DNA of 58,102 nt from Streptomyces griseocarneus (GCF_014655595.1 NZ_BNBL01000018.1:71538-129639); one strand, 5' to 3'; shown: positions 23,663-32,199, counted from the stretch's first letter. Notes: generated by a model from the sequence alone, not told the origin. Made by a program: numbers and translations.

Positions 23663-24925
23663 TCAGGCGTGGTGGGCCGGCGGGCGGGTGCGGGTGACGG
23701 CAACGCGGTACGCGCCGGACGGAGTCCGGGTCAGGACCTCGATCGTGACGCCCGCCGTCGTCAGGCGCTGGCCCGGGCGGTAGGCGGCGTCCGTCATGCC
23801 CGCCGCCACATTGGGGTCGCCCCGGTGGCAGCCGCGGCTGCCCGGCGTGGCGTCGGCGGTACGGACCGGGCCGGCGCCGGACGAGAGGTCCGAGGCGATC
23901 GTGCTCACCACGACGCCCGGGCGGCAGACCGCGTGGTCGAGCCGGCCGGGGGCGCGGGCCTCCAGCGTGATCGCCCGGGTCCGGGAGAGGGGGACCACGG
24001 CCAGCTTGGCGCCGCCCGGCGCCGAGGTGGGGGTGAGGGTCACCGTCCGGGTGCCGGGGCGGGCCAGGCAGTGGACCTGGCGCGAGGCGAGCCAGCCCAG
24101 CTTCCACTTGTGCCAGGCCATGAAGTCGTTCGAGGGGCCCCAGTCCTCGTCCATCGGATCCCAGTGGCCCACCGGGGTGTGCCCCGCGCGCACGCGGCCG
24201 CCGTAATAGAGGTCGGGCAGGCCGAAGCTGTGGGCGTTCTCGTGGTTGAGGACGCGGAAGGGGCTGTCGCCGGTCTGGCGGCTCCAGATGAAGGACACGT
24301 TCTGGACGTCGACGCCGTCGTCGGTCTCCAGCCCCGTGGGCGCGCCGGCGAAGGTGACCGAGCGCACGTCCCGGGTGGCGGGCGGCCCGGCGTTGGGCGT
24401 GGCCAGCACGTTGATCAGGTCGTAGCGCCGGAAGTCGACGTCCTCGTCGACCGCGTCGAGGATCTCCCGGGCGATCGCGTGGTAGCCGTCGTTGCGCGCC
24501 GGGTCGAAGGTCGTGCCGCGCGTGATGCCGTACGAGCGGTACGGGCGGGACATGCGGATCCAGCGGGTCACCGGGGTGGAGCGGTAGTCGAGCCGTCCGT
24601 AGGAGCTGGCGCGGAAGTAGTCGGCGACGGCGGGGAAGAACTCGGAGTACCGCTGCCGGGGGCTGATGCGCGCGGGGGCGTCGGGGAAGTCGATGAAGAA
24701 GGTGACGGCGCGGACCCGGCCGTTGGAGGGGGCGAAACCGCGCGGTGTGCGGGCGCCCTCGGAGACGTCGTGGGTCAGGGTGCGCAGCGCGCAGGGGCCG
24801 TACGGGCGTACGCCCGGGCCGGCCGGCGCGGCGTTGGCCGGGCTCTGCTCCTCGGCCCGGGTCGGGGCCGGCGCGGCCAGGGCCAGCACCGCGGCGGTCG
24901 TGACGGCGATGACCAGGGTCTTCAT
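23663..24925 (-). CDS. Secreted M6-like zinc metalloprotease
   Basis: The 420-residue protein carries a Sec signal peptide (MKTLVIAVTTAAVLALAAPA, cut near residue 24). Its Zn-binding motif HENAHSFGLPD matches the HExxHxxGxxD pattern of metzincin-like M6 (immune inhibitor A-type) peptidases, followed by VGHWDPMD, a plausible Met-turn. It therefore should be an active extracellular protease. A C-terminal beta domain with two Cys completes it. The ATG at 24925 follows GAGGGTGG. It is next to the tRNA and shows no direct link to the thiopeptide genes. A leader-peptidase role is unlikely because the protein is exported. Confidence 0.8.
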   Translation of the reverse strand: MKTLVIAVTTAAVLALAAPAPTRAEEQSPANAAPAGPGVRPYGPCALRTLTHDVSEGARTPRGFAPSNGRVRAVTFFIDFPDAPARISPRQRYSEFFPAVADYFRASSYGRLDYRSTPVTRWIRMSRPYRSYGITRGTTFDPARNDGYHAIAREILDAVDEDVDFRRYDLINVLATPNAGPPATRDVRSVTFAGAPTGLETDDGVDVQNVSFIWSRQTGDSPFRVLNHENAHSFGLPDLYYGGRVRAGHTPVGHWDPMDEDWGPSNDFMAWHKWKLGWLASRQVHCLARPGTRTVTLTPTSAPGGAKLAVVPLSRTRAITLEARAPGRLDHAVCRPGVVVSTIASDLSSGAGPVRTADATPGSRGCHRGDPNVAAGMTDAAYRPGQRLTTAGVTIEVLTRTPSGAYRVAVTRTRPPAHHA

Positions 24926-25049
24926 GCCGCCCACCCTCTGCCGGGCCGCCGGGGGGTGCCTGTCGGGTTGCGGCAGATGGCCGCAGACGTTCCCCCGGGG
25001 TGGGATCCGGCCGGTATGTGACGTGGATCTCATTCGGAACCGAAATATC

Positions 25050-25106
25050 CGGGGAGTGGCTCCCCGTTTAACTGAGCGTTCCTGCCAAACGGGGAGACGG
25101 TCCCCG
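25050..25106. promoter_or_regulatory. Paired inverted repeats, probable TetR operators
   Basis: Two 17-bp sites share the form CGGGGA-N5-TCCCCG (25050-25066 and 25090-25106), exactly 40 bases apart. They are flanked inward by GTTTA and CAAAC. They lie about 100 bases before the TetR gene and after the divergent protease start, so they probably bind the TetR protein and control tetR-MFS expression. Confidence 0.6.
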
Positions 25107-25204
25107 ATTGCGGAACGCGGCCGGAACGCCGTCCGAACGCGATCCGGAACGCAGCCCCAGAGCCCGCACGGGCCCCGACAAGCCCAGGTAAGGAGTGATC
25201 GGCC

Positions 25205-25864
25205 GTGGTCACAGCCCCGCAGCCGCGTCTTCGCGCCGACGCGCTCCGCAACCGCGAACGGATCGTCGCGGCCGCCCGGGAGGCGCTCGTCGAACACGGT
25301 GTCGAGTCCTCGCTCGATGAAATCGCTCGACGCGCCGGGGTCGGAAATGCCACGCTGTACCGGCACTTCGCGGACCGCCGCGAGCTGATCCACCATGTCA
25401 CCCTCTCCGTCATGGACCGCATCGCGGACCAGGCCGAGCGGGCACGAGCCGAGGAGCCCGATGCTTTCCGCGCGCTGAGGCGCTTCGTTCACGCCGCCGC
25501 CGACGAGCGGATCGGGGCACTGTGTCCGCTGCTGCGCGAAGGCGGCGTCGACAAGGACCACCCCGACCACGTCGTGGCGCGCGAGCGCCTGGAGACCGGA
25601 ATCGGGGCGCTGGTCGACGCAGCGCATGCGTCCGGTCAGCTGCGCCCCGATGTGGCCATCGGTGACCTGATGGTGGCGATCACTCAGCTCACCAGACCGC
25701 TGCCGGGCACCGGCTGCCTCGGCTTCGAGGACTTCTCGCGGCGCCATCTCCAGCTGTTCCTGGACGGGCTGATGACCCCGGTCCGTTCGGAACTTCCCGG
25801 CTCTCCCACGACTTTGGAGGACCTGCGCCGTGCGGCGCGGGAATCCTCCGTGCTCCACCGCTGA
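25205..25864 (+). CDS. TetR family transcriptional regulator
   Basis: The 219-residue protein has an N-terminal helix-turn-helix: RIVAAAREALVEHG, then SLDEIARRAGVGNATLYRHFADRRELI (about residues 18-60). The helical ligand-binding domain follows. TetR repressors usually control an adjacent efflux gene; here an MFS transporter starts 152 bases downstream. The GTG at 25205 is preceded by AAGGAGTG. Paired inverted repeats upstream are the likely operators. The inducer is unknown. Confidence 0.88.
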   Translation: MVTAPQPRLRADALRNRERIVAAAREALVEHGVESSLDEIARRAGVGNATLYRHFADRRELIHHVTLSVMDRIADQAERARAEEPDAFRALRRFVHAAADERIGALCPLLREGGVDKDHPDHVVARERLETGIGALVDAAHASGQLRPDVAIGDLMVAITQLTRPLPGTGCLGFEDFSRRHLQLFLDGLMTPVRSELPGSPTTLEDLRRAARESSVLHR

Positions 25865-25878
25865 CGCGTCACGAGCAC

Positions 25879-25968
25879 CACGCATCACGCATCACGCATC
25901 ACGCAGTACGAGCACCACCGCATCACCGGCGCCACGCATCACCGGCGCCACGCACCACCGGCACCACG
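25879..25968. repeat. Tandem 7-bp and 16-bp repeats
   Basis: Four 7-bp units (CACGCAT three times, then CACGCAG; 25879-25906) are followed by three 16-bp units (CATCACCGGCGCCACG twice, then a variant; 25921-25968). They fill the gap between the TetR and MFS genes and may vary in copy number between strains. Confidence 0.85.
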
Positions 25969-26016
25969 CACGTCCGACTTCTCCACCTCTCCGCAACTGC
26001 TAGGTAGGCCCCACCC

Positions 26017-27522
26017 ATGCCTGACGCTCTGACACAACCCGACCCCAAGCGCTGGAAAGCGCTCATATTCATCGCCCTGGCCCAGCTGATGGTCGTGCTC
26101 GACGCGACCATCGTGAACATCGCCCTGCCCTCCGCCCAGTCCGACCTCGGCATCTCGGACGGCAACAGGCAGTGGGTCATCACGGCCTACGCCCTCGCCT
26201 TCGGCGGTCTGCTGCTCTTCGGCGGCCGCATCTCCGACCTGTGGGGCCGCAAGCGCGCGTTCGTCGTCGGCCTGATCGGCTTCGCCGCCGCGTCGGCGCT
26301 CGGCGGCGCCGCCGTCAACACCGGCATGCTGCTGGGCGCCCGCGCCCTGCAGGGCGTCTTCGGCGCGCTGCTCGCGCCGGCCGCGCTGTCGCTGCTGGCC
26401 GTGCTGTTCACCGAGGCCAAGGAGCGCGCCAAGGCGTTCGGCATCTTCGGTGCCATCGCCGGTGCCGGCGGCGGCGTCGGCCTGATCTTCGGCGGCGTGT
26501 TCACCGAGTACCTGAACTGGCGCTGGACGTTCTTCGTGAACATCCCCTTCGCCGTCGTCGCCGCGCTCGGCGCCATCGCCGTGGTCCACGAGCCCGCCGG
26601 AAGCCGCAACCCCTCGAAGCTCGACATCCCCGGCGTCATCCTGGCCACCCTCGGCCTGGTCTCGCTGGTCTACGGCTTCACCCGCGCCGAGTCCGACGGC
26701 TGGACCGCCGGCAGCACCCTCGGCCTGTTCGCCGCCTCGGCGCTGCTGCTGCTGGTCTTCGTGCTCGTCGAGCGGAAGGTCAAGGCGCCGCTGCTGCCGC
26801 TGCGCGTGATCACCGACCGCAACCGCGGCGGCATCTACGTCTCCCTGGCCCTCGCCGGCATCGCGATGTTCGGCCTCTTCCTCTTCCTGACCTACTACCT
26901 CCAGGTCGTGCGGGGGTACTCGCCCGTCAGGACCGGCCTCGCGTTCCTGCCGATGATCTTCGCGATGATCATGGGTTCCACGCAGATCGGCGCCCGCCTC
27001 ATGACCCGCGTCCCGGCGCGGTTCCTGATGGGCCCGGGCTTCCTGCTCGCGGCCGTCGGCATGGTCGTGCTGACGCAGATCGACCTGGACACCTCCTACA
27101 CCACCGTCATCCTCCCCGGCCTGGTGCTGATGGGCATCGGCATGGGCACCGCCTTCATGCCGGCCATGAGCCTGTCCACGCACGGCGTCCAGGCCCGTGA
27201 CGCCGGTGTCGCCTCGGCGATGGTCAACACCTCGCAGCAGGTCGGCGGCGCCATCGGCACCGCGCTGCTCAACACCATCGCCGCCAGCGCCACCACGGAC
27301 TACTTCAAGTCCCACATGGCGTCCGGCACCGACCCGAAGCTGCTCACCTTCCAGTCGATGGTGCACGGCTACTCCACCGCCGTGTGGTGGGCGGTCGGCA
27401 TCCTGGTGCTGTCCGCGCTCATCGCGCTCGTCGCCATCAACGCCGGTCACCAGGGCGGCCCGGTCGCCGGTTCGGCCGACGGCGAGGGCGCCGAGGACGT
27501 CGTCCCGGTGATGGCGCACTGA
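26017..27522 (+). CDS. MFS drug efflux transporter (DHA2/EmrB-QacA type)
   Basis: The 501-residue protein has 14 predicted membrane segments. It starts with LAQLMVVLDATIVNIALPSAQ, the DHA2 motif D1 form (LDxTIVNVALP), and carries a motif A-like GRISDLWGRKRAF loop near residue 75. DHA2 pumps export drugs and dyes with protons. It follows the TetR regulator on the same strand, separated by tandem repeats, so it is probably the regulated target. Its nearness to the thiopeptide cluster raises the chance of product export, but a tRNA and a protease gene lie between them. A strong terminator follows. Confidence 0.88.
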   Translation: MPDALTQPDPKRWKALIFIALAQLMVVLDATIVNIALPSAQSDLGISDGNRQWVITAYALAFGGLLLFGGRISDLWGRKRAFVVGLIGFAAASALGGAAVNTGMLLGARALQGVFGALLAPAALSLLAVLFTEAKERAKAFGIFGAIAGAGGGVGLIFGGVFTEYLNWRWTFFVNIPFAVVAALGAIAVVHEPAGSRNPSKLDIPGVILATLGLVSLVYGFTRAESDGWTAGSTLGLFAASALLLLVFVLVERKVKAPLLPLRVITDRNRGGIYVSLALAGIAMFGLFLFLTYYLQVVRGYSPVRTGLAFLPMIFAMIMGSTQIGARLMTRVPARFLMGPGFLLAAVGMVVLTQIDLDTSYTTVILPGLVLMGIGMGTAFMPAMSLSTHGVQARDAGVASAMVNTSQQVGGAIGTALLNTIAASATTDYFKSHMASGTDPKLLTFQSMVHGYSTAVWWAVGILVLSALIALVAINAGHQGGPVAGSADGEGAEDVVPVMAH

Positions 27523-27550
27523 TCCCGTAGCACCGCGCAGGCACCTACCA

Positions 27551-27594
27551 GCACGCGAAGGCCCCCGCCACTGACGGCGGGGGCCTTCGCGTGC
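27551..27594. terminator. Terminator after the MFS gene
   Basis: Perfect 19-bp arms (27551-27569, 27576-27594) enclose a 6-base loop between converging genes. Confidence 0.88.
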
Positions 27595-27657
27595 GTCCGT
27601 ACGCCAGCCGTCCGTAAGCCAGCCGTCCGTGCGTCCGTACGTCTGTACGTCCGTGCG
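27595..27657. repeat. CGTCCGTAC-type short repeats
   Basis: Overlapping copies of CGTCCGT, including a 14-bp direct repeat GCCAGCCGTCCGTA (27603-27616, near-repeated from 27618), fill the space between the terminator and the MarR stop codon. No gene is present. Confidence 0.7.
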
Positions 27658-28212
27658 TCAGCGCAGCCAGGGCAGGTCCGCACCCGCCGGCTGCAGGCCC
27701 GCCGCGATGATGCGGCACATCTCGCCGAACTGGGCGGCCTGTTCCGGGGTGAGGCGGTCGAAGACCGCCGCGCGGACGGCCTCGACGTGGCCCGGCGCGG
27801 ACCGCTGCAGCATCTCGAAGCCGGCGTCGGTGAGGACGGCGAGCTGGCCCCGCTTGTCGGAGGGGCAGTCCTCGCGGCGCACCCAGCCGTTCTTCTCCAG
27901 CCGGGCGATGGCGTGCGAGAGCCGCGAGCGGGTGATCTTGGCGGACTGGGCGAGCTCGGTCATCCGCAGCCGGCGGCGCGGCGCCTCCGAGAGCTGGACC
28001 AGCAGCCCGTAGTAGATGTGCGGCATTCCGGCGTCGCGCTGGAGCTGCCGGTCGAGGTGGTCCTCGAGGAGCGTGTAGGCGTGCATGTACGCCCGCCAGG
28101 TGTCCTGTTCCGCCGGGGTCAGCCAGCGGGGTTCGGCGGCGGCCCCGGGGGTCTCGGCGGACGTGGCCTCGGCCTCGGCGCTCGCCGCGGGTCGGTTCTT
28201 CATGACATCCAC
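27658..28212 (-). CDS. MarR family transcriptional regulator
   Basis: The 184-residue protein has the winged-helix core of MarR repressors (LRMTELAQSAKITRSRLSHAIARLEKNGWVRRE, with wing DKRGQLAVLTDAG). It is preceded by a disordered Ala/Glu-rich N-terminus of about 35 residues. It is divergent from a LigB-type dioxygenase gene and probably represses it through the palindrome in the shared promoter. The start is uncertain: GTG 28212 or ATG 28203. GGGGAGG lies rather far upstream of both. Confidence 0.85.
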   Translation of the reverse strand: MDVMKNRPAASAEAEATSAETPGAAAEPRWLTPAEQDTWRAYMHAYTLLEDHLDRQLQRDAGMPHIYYGLLVQLSEAPRRRLRMTELAQSAKITRSRLSHAIARLEKNGWVRREDCPSDKRGQLAVLTDAGFEMLQRSAPGHVEAVRAAVFDRLTPEQAAQFGEMCRIIAAGLQPAGADLPWLR

Positions 28213-28295
28213 TGTTTCACTCGCTGCCTCCCCGGTGCGTGCCCGGAGCTCATTGCTTGAAGTCTAAATAAGTCTGGACTAAGGTCGGACGTAGA

Positions 28296-28311
28296 ACTTG
28301 AGAGTTCAAGT
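28296..28311. promoter_or_regulatory. Palindromic operator ACTTGA-N4-TCAAGT
   Basis: A perfect 6-4-6 palindrome lies 30 bases before the dioxygenase start and in the region shared with marR. CTTGAA and a direct repeat AAGTCTAAATAAGTCT lie nearby at 28256-28275. Together they suit a MarR binding site. Confidence 0.6.
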
Positions 28312-28341
28312 AAATCCGCCCGGTCGCCCGAGGAGGCCCTC

Positions 28342-29109
28342 ATGCGCATGCCCGCCCTCTACCTCTCGCACGGCGCGCCGCCCCTCGCGGACGATCCCGT
28401 ATGGCCGGGCCAGCTGGCCGCCTGGGCCGCCGGCCTGCCCCGGCCCCGCGCGATCCTGATGATCTCCGCCCACTGGGAGGAGGCCCCGCTCGCGCTGGGT
28501 GCCACCGAGACCGTCCCCCTCGTGTACGACTTCTGGGGCTTCCCCGAGCACTACTACCGCGTCAGCTACCCCGCCCCCGGCGCCCCCGAACTCGCCGACC
28601 GGGTGCGCCGGACGCTGCGGGGCGCCGGTGCGCCCGTACAGGACCTGCCGGACCGGGGCCTCGATCACGGCGCCTACGTCCCGCTGGCCGAGATGTACCC
28701 CGAGGCCGGCATACCCGTGCTCCAGATGTCGCTGCCCACGCTCGACCCGCGGCGGCTGATGGACATCGGCCGCCGGCTCGCGCCGCTGCGCGACGAGGGC
28801 GTGCTGATCGTCGGCAGCGGCTTCTTCACCCACAACCTGGCCGCGCTCAAGCACGCCGGGTCGGGACCGCCCTCCTGGTCGGCGGAGTTCGACGCGTGGG
28901 GGCGCGAGGCGCTCGGGGCCGGGGACGTCGACGCGCTCGCCGACTTCGCGCACAAGGCCCCGGCGGCCCGGCTGGCCCATCCCCGCACCGAGCACTTCGC
29001 GCCGCTCTTCGTCGCCCTGGGCGCCGCCGGGGACGACCTCGGCGCCCAGCGCAGCGTCATCGACGGCTTCTGGATGGGGCTGGCCAAGCGCTCGGTGCAG
29101 TTCGGGTGA
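28342..29109 (+). CDS. Class III extradiol ring-cleavage dioxygenase (DODA/LigB family)
   Basis: The 255-residue protein is a LigB-type Fe(II) or Zn-dependent dioxygenase, similar to DODA and YgiD. The metal ligands are visible: His in YLSHGAPP (residue 10), ISAHWEE (near 48) and GLDHGAYVPL (near 114), with a late His in GSGFFTHNL. It should open catechol-type rings. A MarR gene lies divergently upstream, a common pairing for aromatic-responsive genes. The ATG at 28342 follows GAGGAGG. The physiological substrate is unknown. Confidence 0.88.
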   Translation: MRMPALYLSHGAPPLADDPVWPGQLAAWAAGLPRPRAILMISAHWEEAPLALGATETVPLVYDFWGFPEHYYRVSYPAPGAPELADRVRRTLRGAGAPVQDLPDRGLDHGAYVPLAEMYPEAGIPVLQMSLPTLDPRRLMDIGRRLAPLRDEGVLIVGSGFFTHNLAALKHAGSGPPSWSAEFDAWGREALGAGDVDALADFAHKAPAARLAHPRTEHFAPLFVALGAAGDDLGAQRSVIDGFWMGLAKRSVQFG

Positions 29110-29163
29110 TCCCGTGGCGCCGCCCCCGGCGCGATTGGGTGCGCCGGGGGCGGGTAGCCGCGT

Positions 29164-29601
29164 TCAGTGTTCGTGCCAGTAGAAGATGTAGTACGACGTG
29201 AGGCCCATGCCCAGGCCGAAGGCGAGCCCCACGAAGCAGGAGTCCAGGACCGTCGCCCCGCTCAGGCTGCGCAGGAAGCCCATCGAGACGCCGAACAGGG
29301 CGCCGAACGCGGCCGCGCGGACCTCGGTGATCATTCGGTTGCGCTCGTGGATGACGGCGTAGCCCAGGGCGGCCGCGATCGCGCCGGCGATGATGCCCAG
29401 CACCCAGCCGCCGGCCTCGGAGTAGCCGTTGTCGTGGGCGAGGAAGACGGCGTAGAGGCCGAGGACCACCCCGCCCACGACGGGGACGACCCGGCCGGCG
29501 CGGGAGGCCTGTCCTTCATGGCGCACATGGCCGGTCCGCGGGACCGGGCCGGGGCCTTCGTGGGCGACGTGCCGCCCGGGCATGATCGAGTGCGTCGGCA
29601 T
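29164..29601 (-). CDS. Small integral membrane protein
   Basis: The 145-residue protein has a His/Gly-rich cytoplasmic N-terminus (about 35 residues) and four hydrophobic segments. It ends in SYYIFYWHEH. No known domain is recognised. It converges on the dioxygenase gene and is divergent from hrdD. The ATG at 29601 follows GAGAGGAG. Codon use fits a real gene. Confidence 0.65.
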   Translation of the reverse strand: MPTHSIMPGRHVAHEGPGPVPRTGHVRHEGQASRAGRVVPVVGGVVLGLYAVFLAHDNGYSEAGGWVLGIIAGAIAAALGYAVIHERNRMITEVRAAAFGALFGVSMGFLRSLSGATVLDSCFVGLAFGLGMGLTSYYIFYWHEH

Positions 29602-29681
29602 GACGGGCTCCTCTCACTCACCCTCCGTCCCACCAGCGCACACCCGCACCCAGGGCCCGGCAACTCGATCACCTGGTGCGA

Positions 29682-29719
29682 CGCCGCCCGGGAAACCGGC
29701 CCCGCCGCCCGGGAAACCG
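29682..29719. repeat. 17-bp direct repeat upstream of hrdD
   Basis: CGCCGCCCGGGAAACCG occurs at 29682-29698 and 29703-29719, 21 bases apart. That is two helical turns, which suits a paired protein-binding site in the 465-base gap between the membrane-protein gene and hrdD. Apart from this and the promoter below, the gap shows no gene. Confidence 0.6.
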
Positions 29720-29969
29720 ACCTTCCGGGACTTCTCCGGGCAACCGGATTCCGTCCGGCGGCGTCTGTGCAAGGGAAGGGCGGCCACGGGCGGACGGCGC
29801 CGAAATGTGACGGCCGTCTCATGGGCGCCATGGCCGTAGGGGAAAGCGGGGGATGCGGGGCCCGTCCCGCCACCCTCCTGACCTGCGCTTCCGTCCGGCC
29901 GGGCCGGGCGCCGCCCCGGCTGCGGCCGCGCAGGATACTGCATGATCACAAAAAAGAAGAAGCCCTCGG

Positions 29970-29995
29970 GGAATTCTGTCCGGATTCCGGCCGTT
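29970..29995 (+). promoter_or_regulatory. Sigma-R-type promoter of hrdD
   Basis: GGAAT (29970-29974) and GTT (29993-29995) are separated by exactly 18 bases, matching the Streptomyces sigma-R consensus GGAAT-N18-GTT. Transcription would begin about 65 bases before the hrdD start. S. coelicolor hrdD is known to have a sigma-R-dependent promoter, which supports the call. Confidence 0.82.
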
Positions 29996-30066
29996 CTTTA
30001 CTTCGGACGGGGCGCCCACCGGTCGCCCGGCCCACCCCGCGAACGTCTCATCGCAAGGGAGTACGC

Positions 30067-31080
30067 ATGGCAACCCGTGCCGTCGCCCGTCGTCGGACCA
30101 CCAGCGCCAAGGGTGGAACGGACGAGGCAAGCAGTGTTCGCGTGTCCTCAGGCGGGGAGATCGCCGATCGCGACCTGGTCGGCATGTACCTCGACGAGAT
30201 CGCGCGTACGCCCCTGCTCGACGCCGCCAAGGAGGTCGAGCTCTCGCAGACCATCGAGGCGGGCGTCTACGCCCAGCAGATCCTCGACGGCCTGGAGGGC
30301 GGCGGTGACAAGGCCGGCGCCGCCTCCCGCGAGGAGCTGGAGGCGATAGCCGCCGAGGGGGCCCGCGCCAAGGACGTCTTCATCAAGTCCAACCTCCGCC
30401 TCGTCGTCGCCGTGGCCCGGCGCTACCCGCGCAGCGGCCTGCCCCTCCTCGACCTGATCCAGGAGGGCAACGCCGGTCTGGTGCGGGCGGTGGAGAAGTT
30501 CGACTACACCAAGGGATTCAAGTTCTCCACGTACGCGACGTGGTGGATCCGCCAGGCCATCACGCGCTCGATCGCCGACCAGTCCCGCACGATCCGCCTG
30601 CCCGTCCACCTGGTCGAGGAGCTCGGCCGCATCCGGCGGGTCCAGCGCGAGTTCAACCGCGAGAACGGCCGCGATCCCGAGCACGCCGAGATCGCCGCCG
30701 AGCTGGGCACCACGCCCGAGCGCGTCGGCGACGTCCTCGACTGGGCCCGCGACCCGGTCAGCCTGAACATGCACGTGGACGACGAGGGCGAGACCCAGTT
30801 CGGCGACCTGCTGGAGGACACCTCCGCCGTCTCGCCCGAGCAGTCCGTCATCGCGCTGCTGCGCAGCGAGGAGCTGGAGGGTCTCATCGGCCGCCTCGAC
30901 CACCGCACCGCGTCGATCATCAAGGCGCGCTACGGCATCGAGGACGGGCGCGAGCGCACGCTCACCGAGGTCGGCAAGCAGCACGGCCTCACGCGCGAGC
31001 GCATCCGGCAGATCGAGAAGCACGCGCTGCTGGAGCTGAAGAAGATGGCGCACGACACCGGGTTCGACGCGGCGGCATAA
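30067..31080 (+). CDS. hrdD: RNA polymerase sigma factor HrdD (group 2 sigma-70)
   Basis: The 337-residue sigma factor begins MATRAVARRR and has region 1.2 (DLVGMYLDEIARTPLL) and region 2 (SNLRLVVAVARRYPRSGLPL, then FKFSTYATWWIRQAITRSI). Region 3 follows, then region 4.2 (LTEVGKQHGLTRERIRQIEKHAL). The short N-terminus lacking region 1.1, and the overall sequence, match HrdD as I recall it from S. coelicolor (about 332 residues). It is a non-essential relative of HrdB with near-identical promoter-recognition helices. The ATG at 30067 follows AAGGGAG. A sigma-R-type promoter lies upstream, so thiol-oxidative stress should induce it. Confidence 0.93.
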   Translation: MATRAVARRRTTSAKGGTDEASSVRVSSGGEIADRDLVGMYLDEIARTPLLDAAKEVELSQTIEAGVYAQQILDGLEGGGDKAGAASREELEAIAAEGARAKDVFIKSNLRLVVAVARRYPRSGLPLLDLIQEGNAGLVRAVEKFDYTKGFKFSTYATWWIRQAITRSIADQSRTIRLPVHLVEELGRIRRVQREFNRENGRDPEHAEIAAELGTTPERVGDVLDWARDPVSLNMHVDDEGETQFGDLLEDTSAVSPEQSVIALLRSEELEGLIGRLDHRTASIIKARYGIEDGRERTLTEVGKQHGLTRERIRQIEKHALLELKKMAHDTGFDAAA

Positions 31081-31101
31081 AAGGGCATACCCTCATAGAC
31101 C

Positions 31102-31136
31102 GGGCCCCGGCGCCTCCCCCCCTTGCGTCGGGGCCC
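31102..31136 (+). terminator. Terminator after hrdD
   Basis: Twelve-base arms with one G-U pair are followed by TTCT, about 20 bases past the stop. Confidence 0.75.
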
Positions 31137-31192
31137 TTCTCTGCTCTGCCCTGCCTTCGTACGGGCGCTCCGCCCTGCCCTCGTACGAGCCC

Positions 31193-32158
31193 TCAGCGCG
31201 CGGCCGCCGCGCGGCTGATCCGGGCGCCCAGCTCCTCGAGGCGCTCGACCAGCTCCCGCGGCTCCTCCACGGTGAACTCGCAGTCCAGCATCGCCAGCCG
31301 GAAGGCCACCCACTCCAGCGCGTCCGACGTCATCACGTCCAGGCGGCAGGCGTCGTCGCCGTCCGGAGTGGGGGAGCCCAGCCAGTTCGGCAGCCGCGCC
31401 GCCACGAACTCCACGGGCGCCCGGAACGCCGCCACCAGGCGGTACGTCGGCTGCAGCCGGGCCATCGACCGCTTGAGGAACTCCGCCGCGTCCGCCACCG
31501 GCAGCTCGCGCGGGGCGAAGCGCGCCCCCGTGGCGAACGGCTCGCTCACCCGGTCGACGCGGAAGGTGCGCCAGTCGTCGCGGTCGATGTCGTAGGCGAC
31601 GAGGTACCACCGCCGGCCGGTGCTGATCAGCCGGTTCGGCTCGACCAGCCGCTTGGTCTCGGTGCCGTCGCCCGTGCGGTAGGCGAAGCGCAGCCGCTCG
31701 TTGCCGGTGGCGGCCGAGGCGATGACGGTCAGCGTGCGCGGGTCGACGGTCGCGCCGTCGCCGCCGGTGAGCGGCACGGTCGCCGCCTGCAGGGCGGAGA
31801 CGCGGTGCCGCAGCCGGGACGGAAGCACCTGCTCCAGCTTGGCCAGGGCGCGTACGGACGCCTCCTCGATGCCCTCCACGGCATGGCCCGCGCCCGCCCG
31901 CAGCCCCACCGCGATGGCGACCGCCTCCTCGTCGTCCAGCACCAGCGGCGGCAGGGCGGCTCCGGCCGCCAGCCGGTACCCGCCCTCCGCTCCCATCGTT
32001 GCCTGTACGGGGTAGCCGAGATCGCGGAGCCGCTCGATGTCCCGCCGGATCGTGCGCGCGCTGACGCCGAGCCGGTCCGCGAGCTCGCTGCCGGGCCATT
32101 CGCGAGGCGTCTGGAGGAGGGACAACAGATTCAGTAGCCGTACCGGGGTGTCCGTCAT
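31193..32158 (-). CDS. HTH-WYL domain transcriptional regulator (YafY/DeoR type)
   Basis: The 321-residue protein has an N-terminal HTH (ELADRLGVSARTIRRDIERLRDLGYPV, about 25-50) and a central WYL domain (RRWYLVAYDIDRDDWRTFRVDRV). A C-terminal WCX-like end completes it. WYL regulators sense small ligands or nucleotides and often control neighbouring efflux genes. The MFS gene is divergent, with an inverted repeat between. ATG 32158 sits right after GGAG, so it may be leaderless or start at GTG 32167. Confidence 0.85.
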   Translation of the reverse strand: MTDTPVRLLNLLSLLQTPREWPGSELADRLGVSARTIRRDIERLRDLGYPVQATMGAEGGYRLAAGAALPPLVLDDEEAVAIAVGLRAGAGHAVEGIEEASVRALAKLEQVLPSRLRHRVSALQAATVPLTGGDGATVDPRTLTVIASAATGNERLRFAYRTGDGTETKRLVEPNRLISTGRRWYLVAYDIDRDDWRTFRVDRVSEPFATGARFAPRELPVADAAEFLKRSMARLQPTYRLVAAFRAPVEFVAARLPNWLGSPTPDGDDACRLDVMTSDALEWVAFRLAMLDCEFTVEEPRELVERLEELGARISRAAAAR

Positions 32159-32180
32159 GGTCTCCACAGTGTCAGCGATA

Positions 32181-32199
32181 TAGGACGCGTTTTGTCCTA
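32181..32199. promoter_or_regulatory. Operator-like repeat TAGGAC-N7-GTCCTA
   Basis: A perfect 6-bp inverted repeat with a 7-base spacer lies 23 bases before the WYL gene start and 77 bases before the divergent MFS gene. It is the obvious site for the WYL regulator. Confidence 0.65.

Noticed and set aside
23663..24925. M6-like protease as thiopeptide leader peptidase
   Set aside because: It has a clear Sec signal peptide and lies beyond the tRNA. Pyridine synthases release the leader themselves.
27595..27657. Short repeats as a CRISPR array
   Set aside because: Units are too short, overlapping and without spacers, and no cas genes are present.
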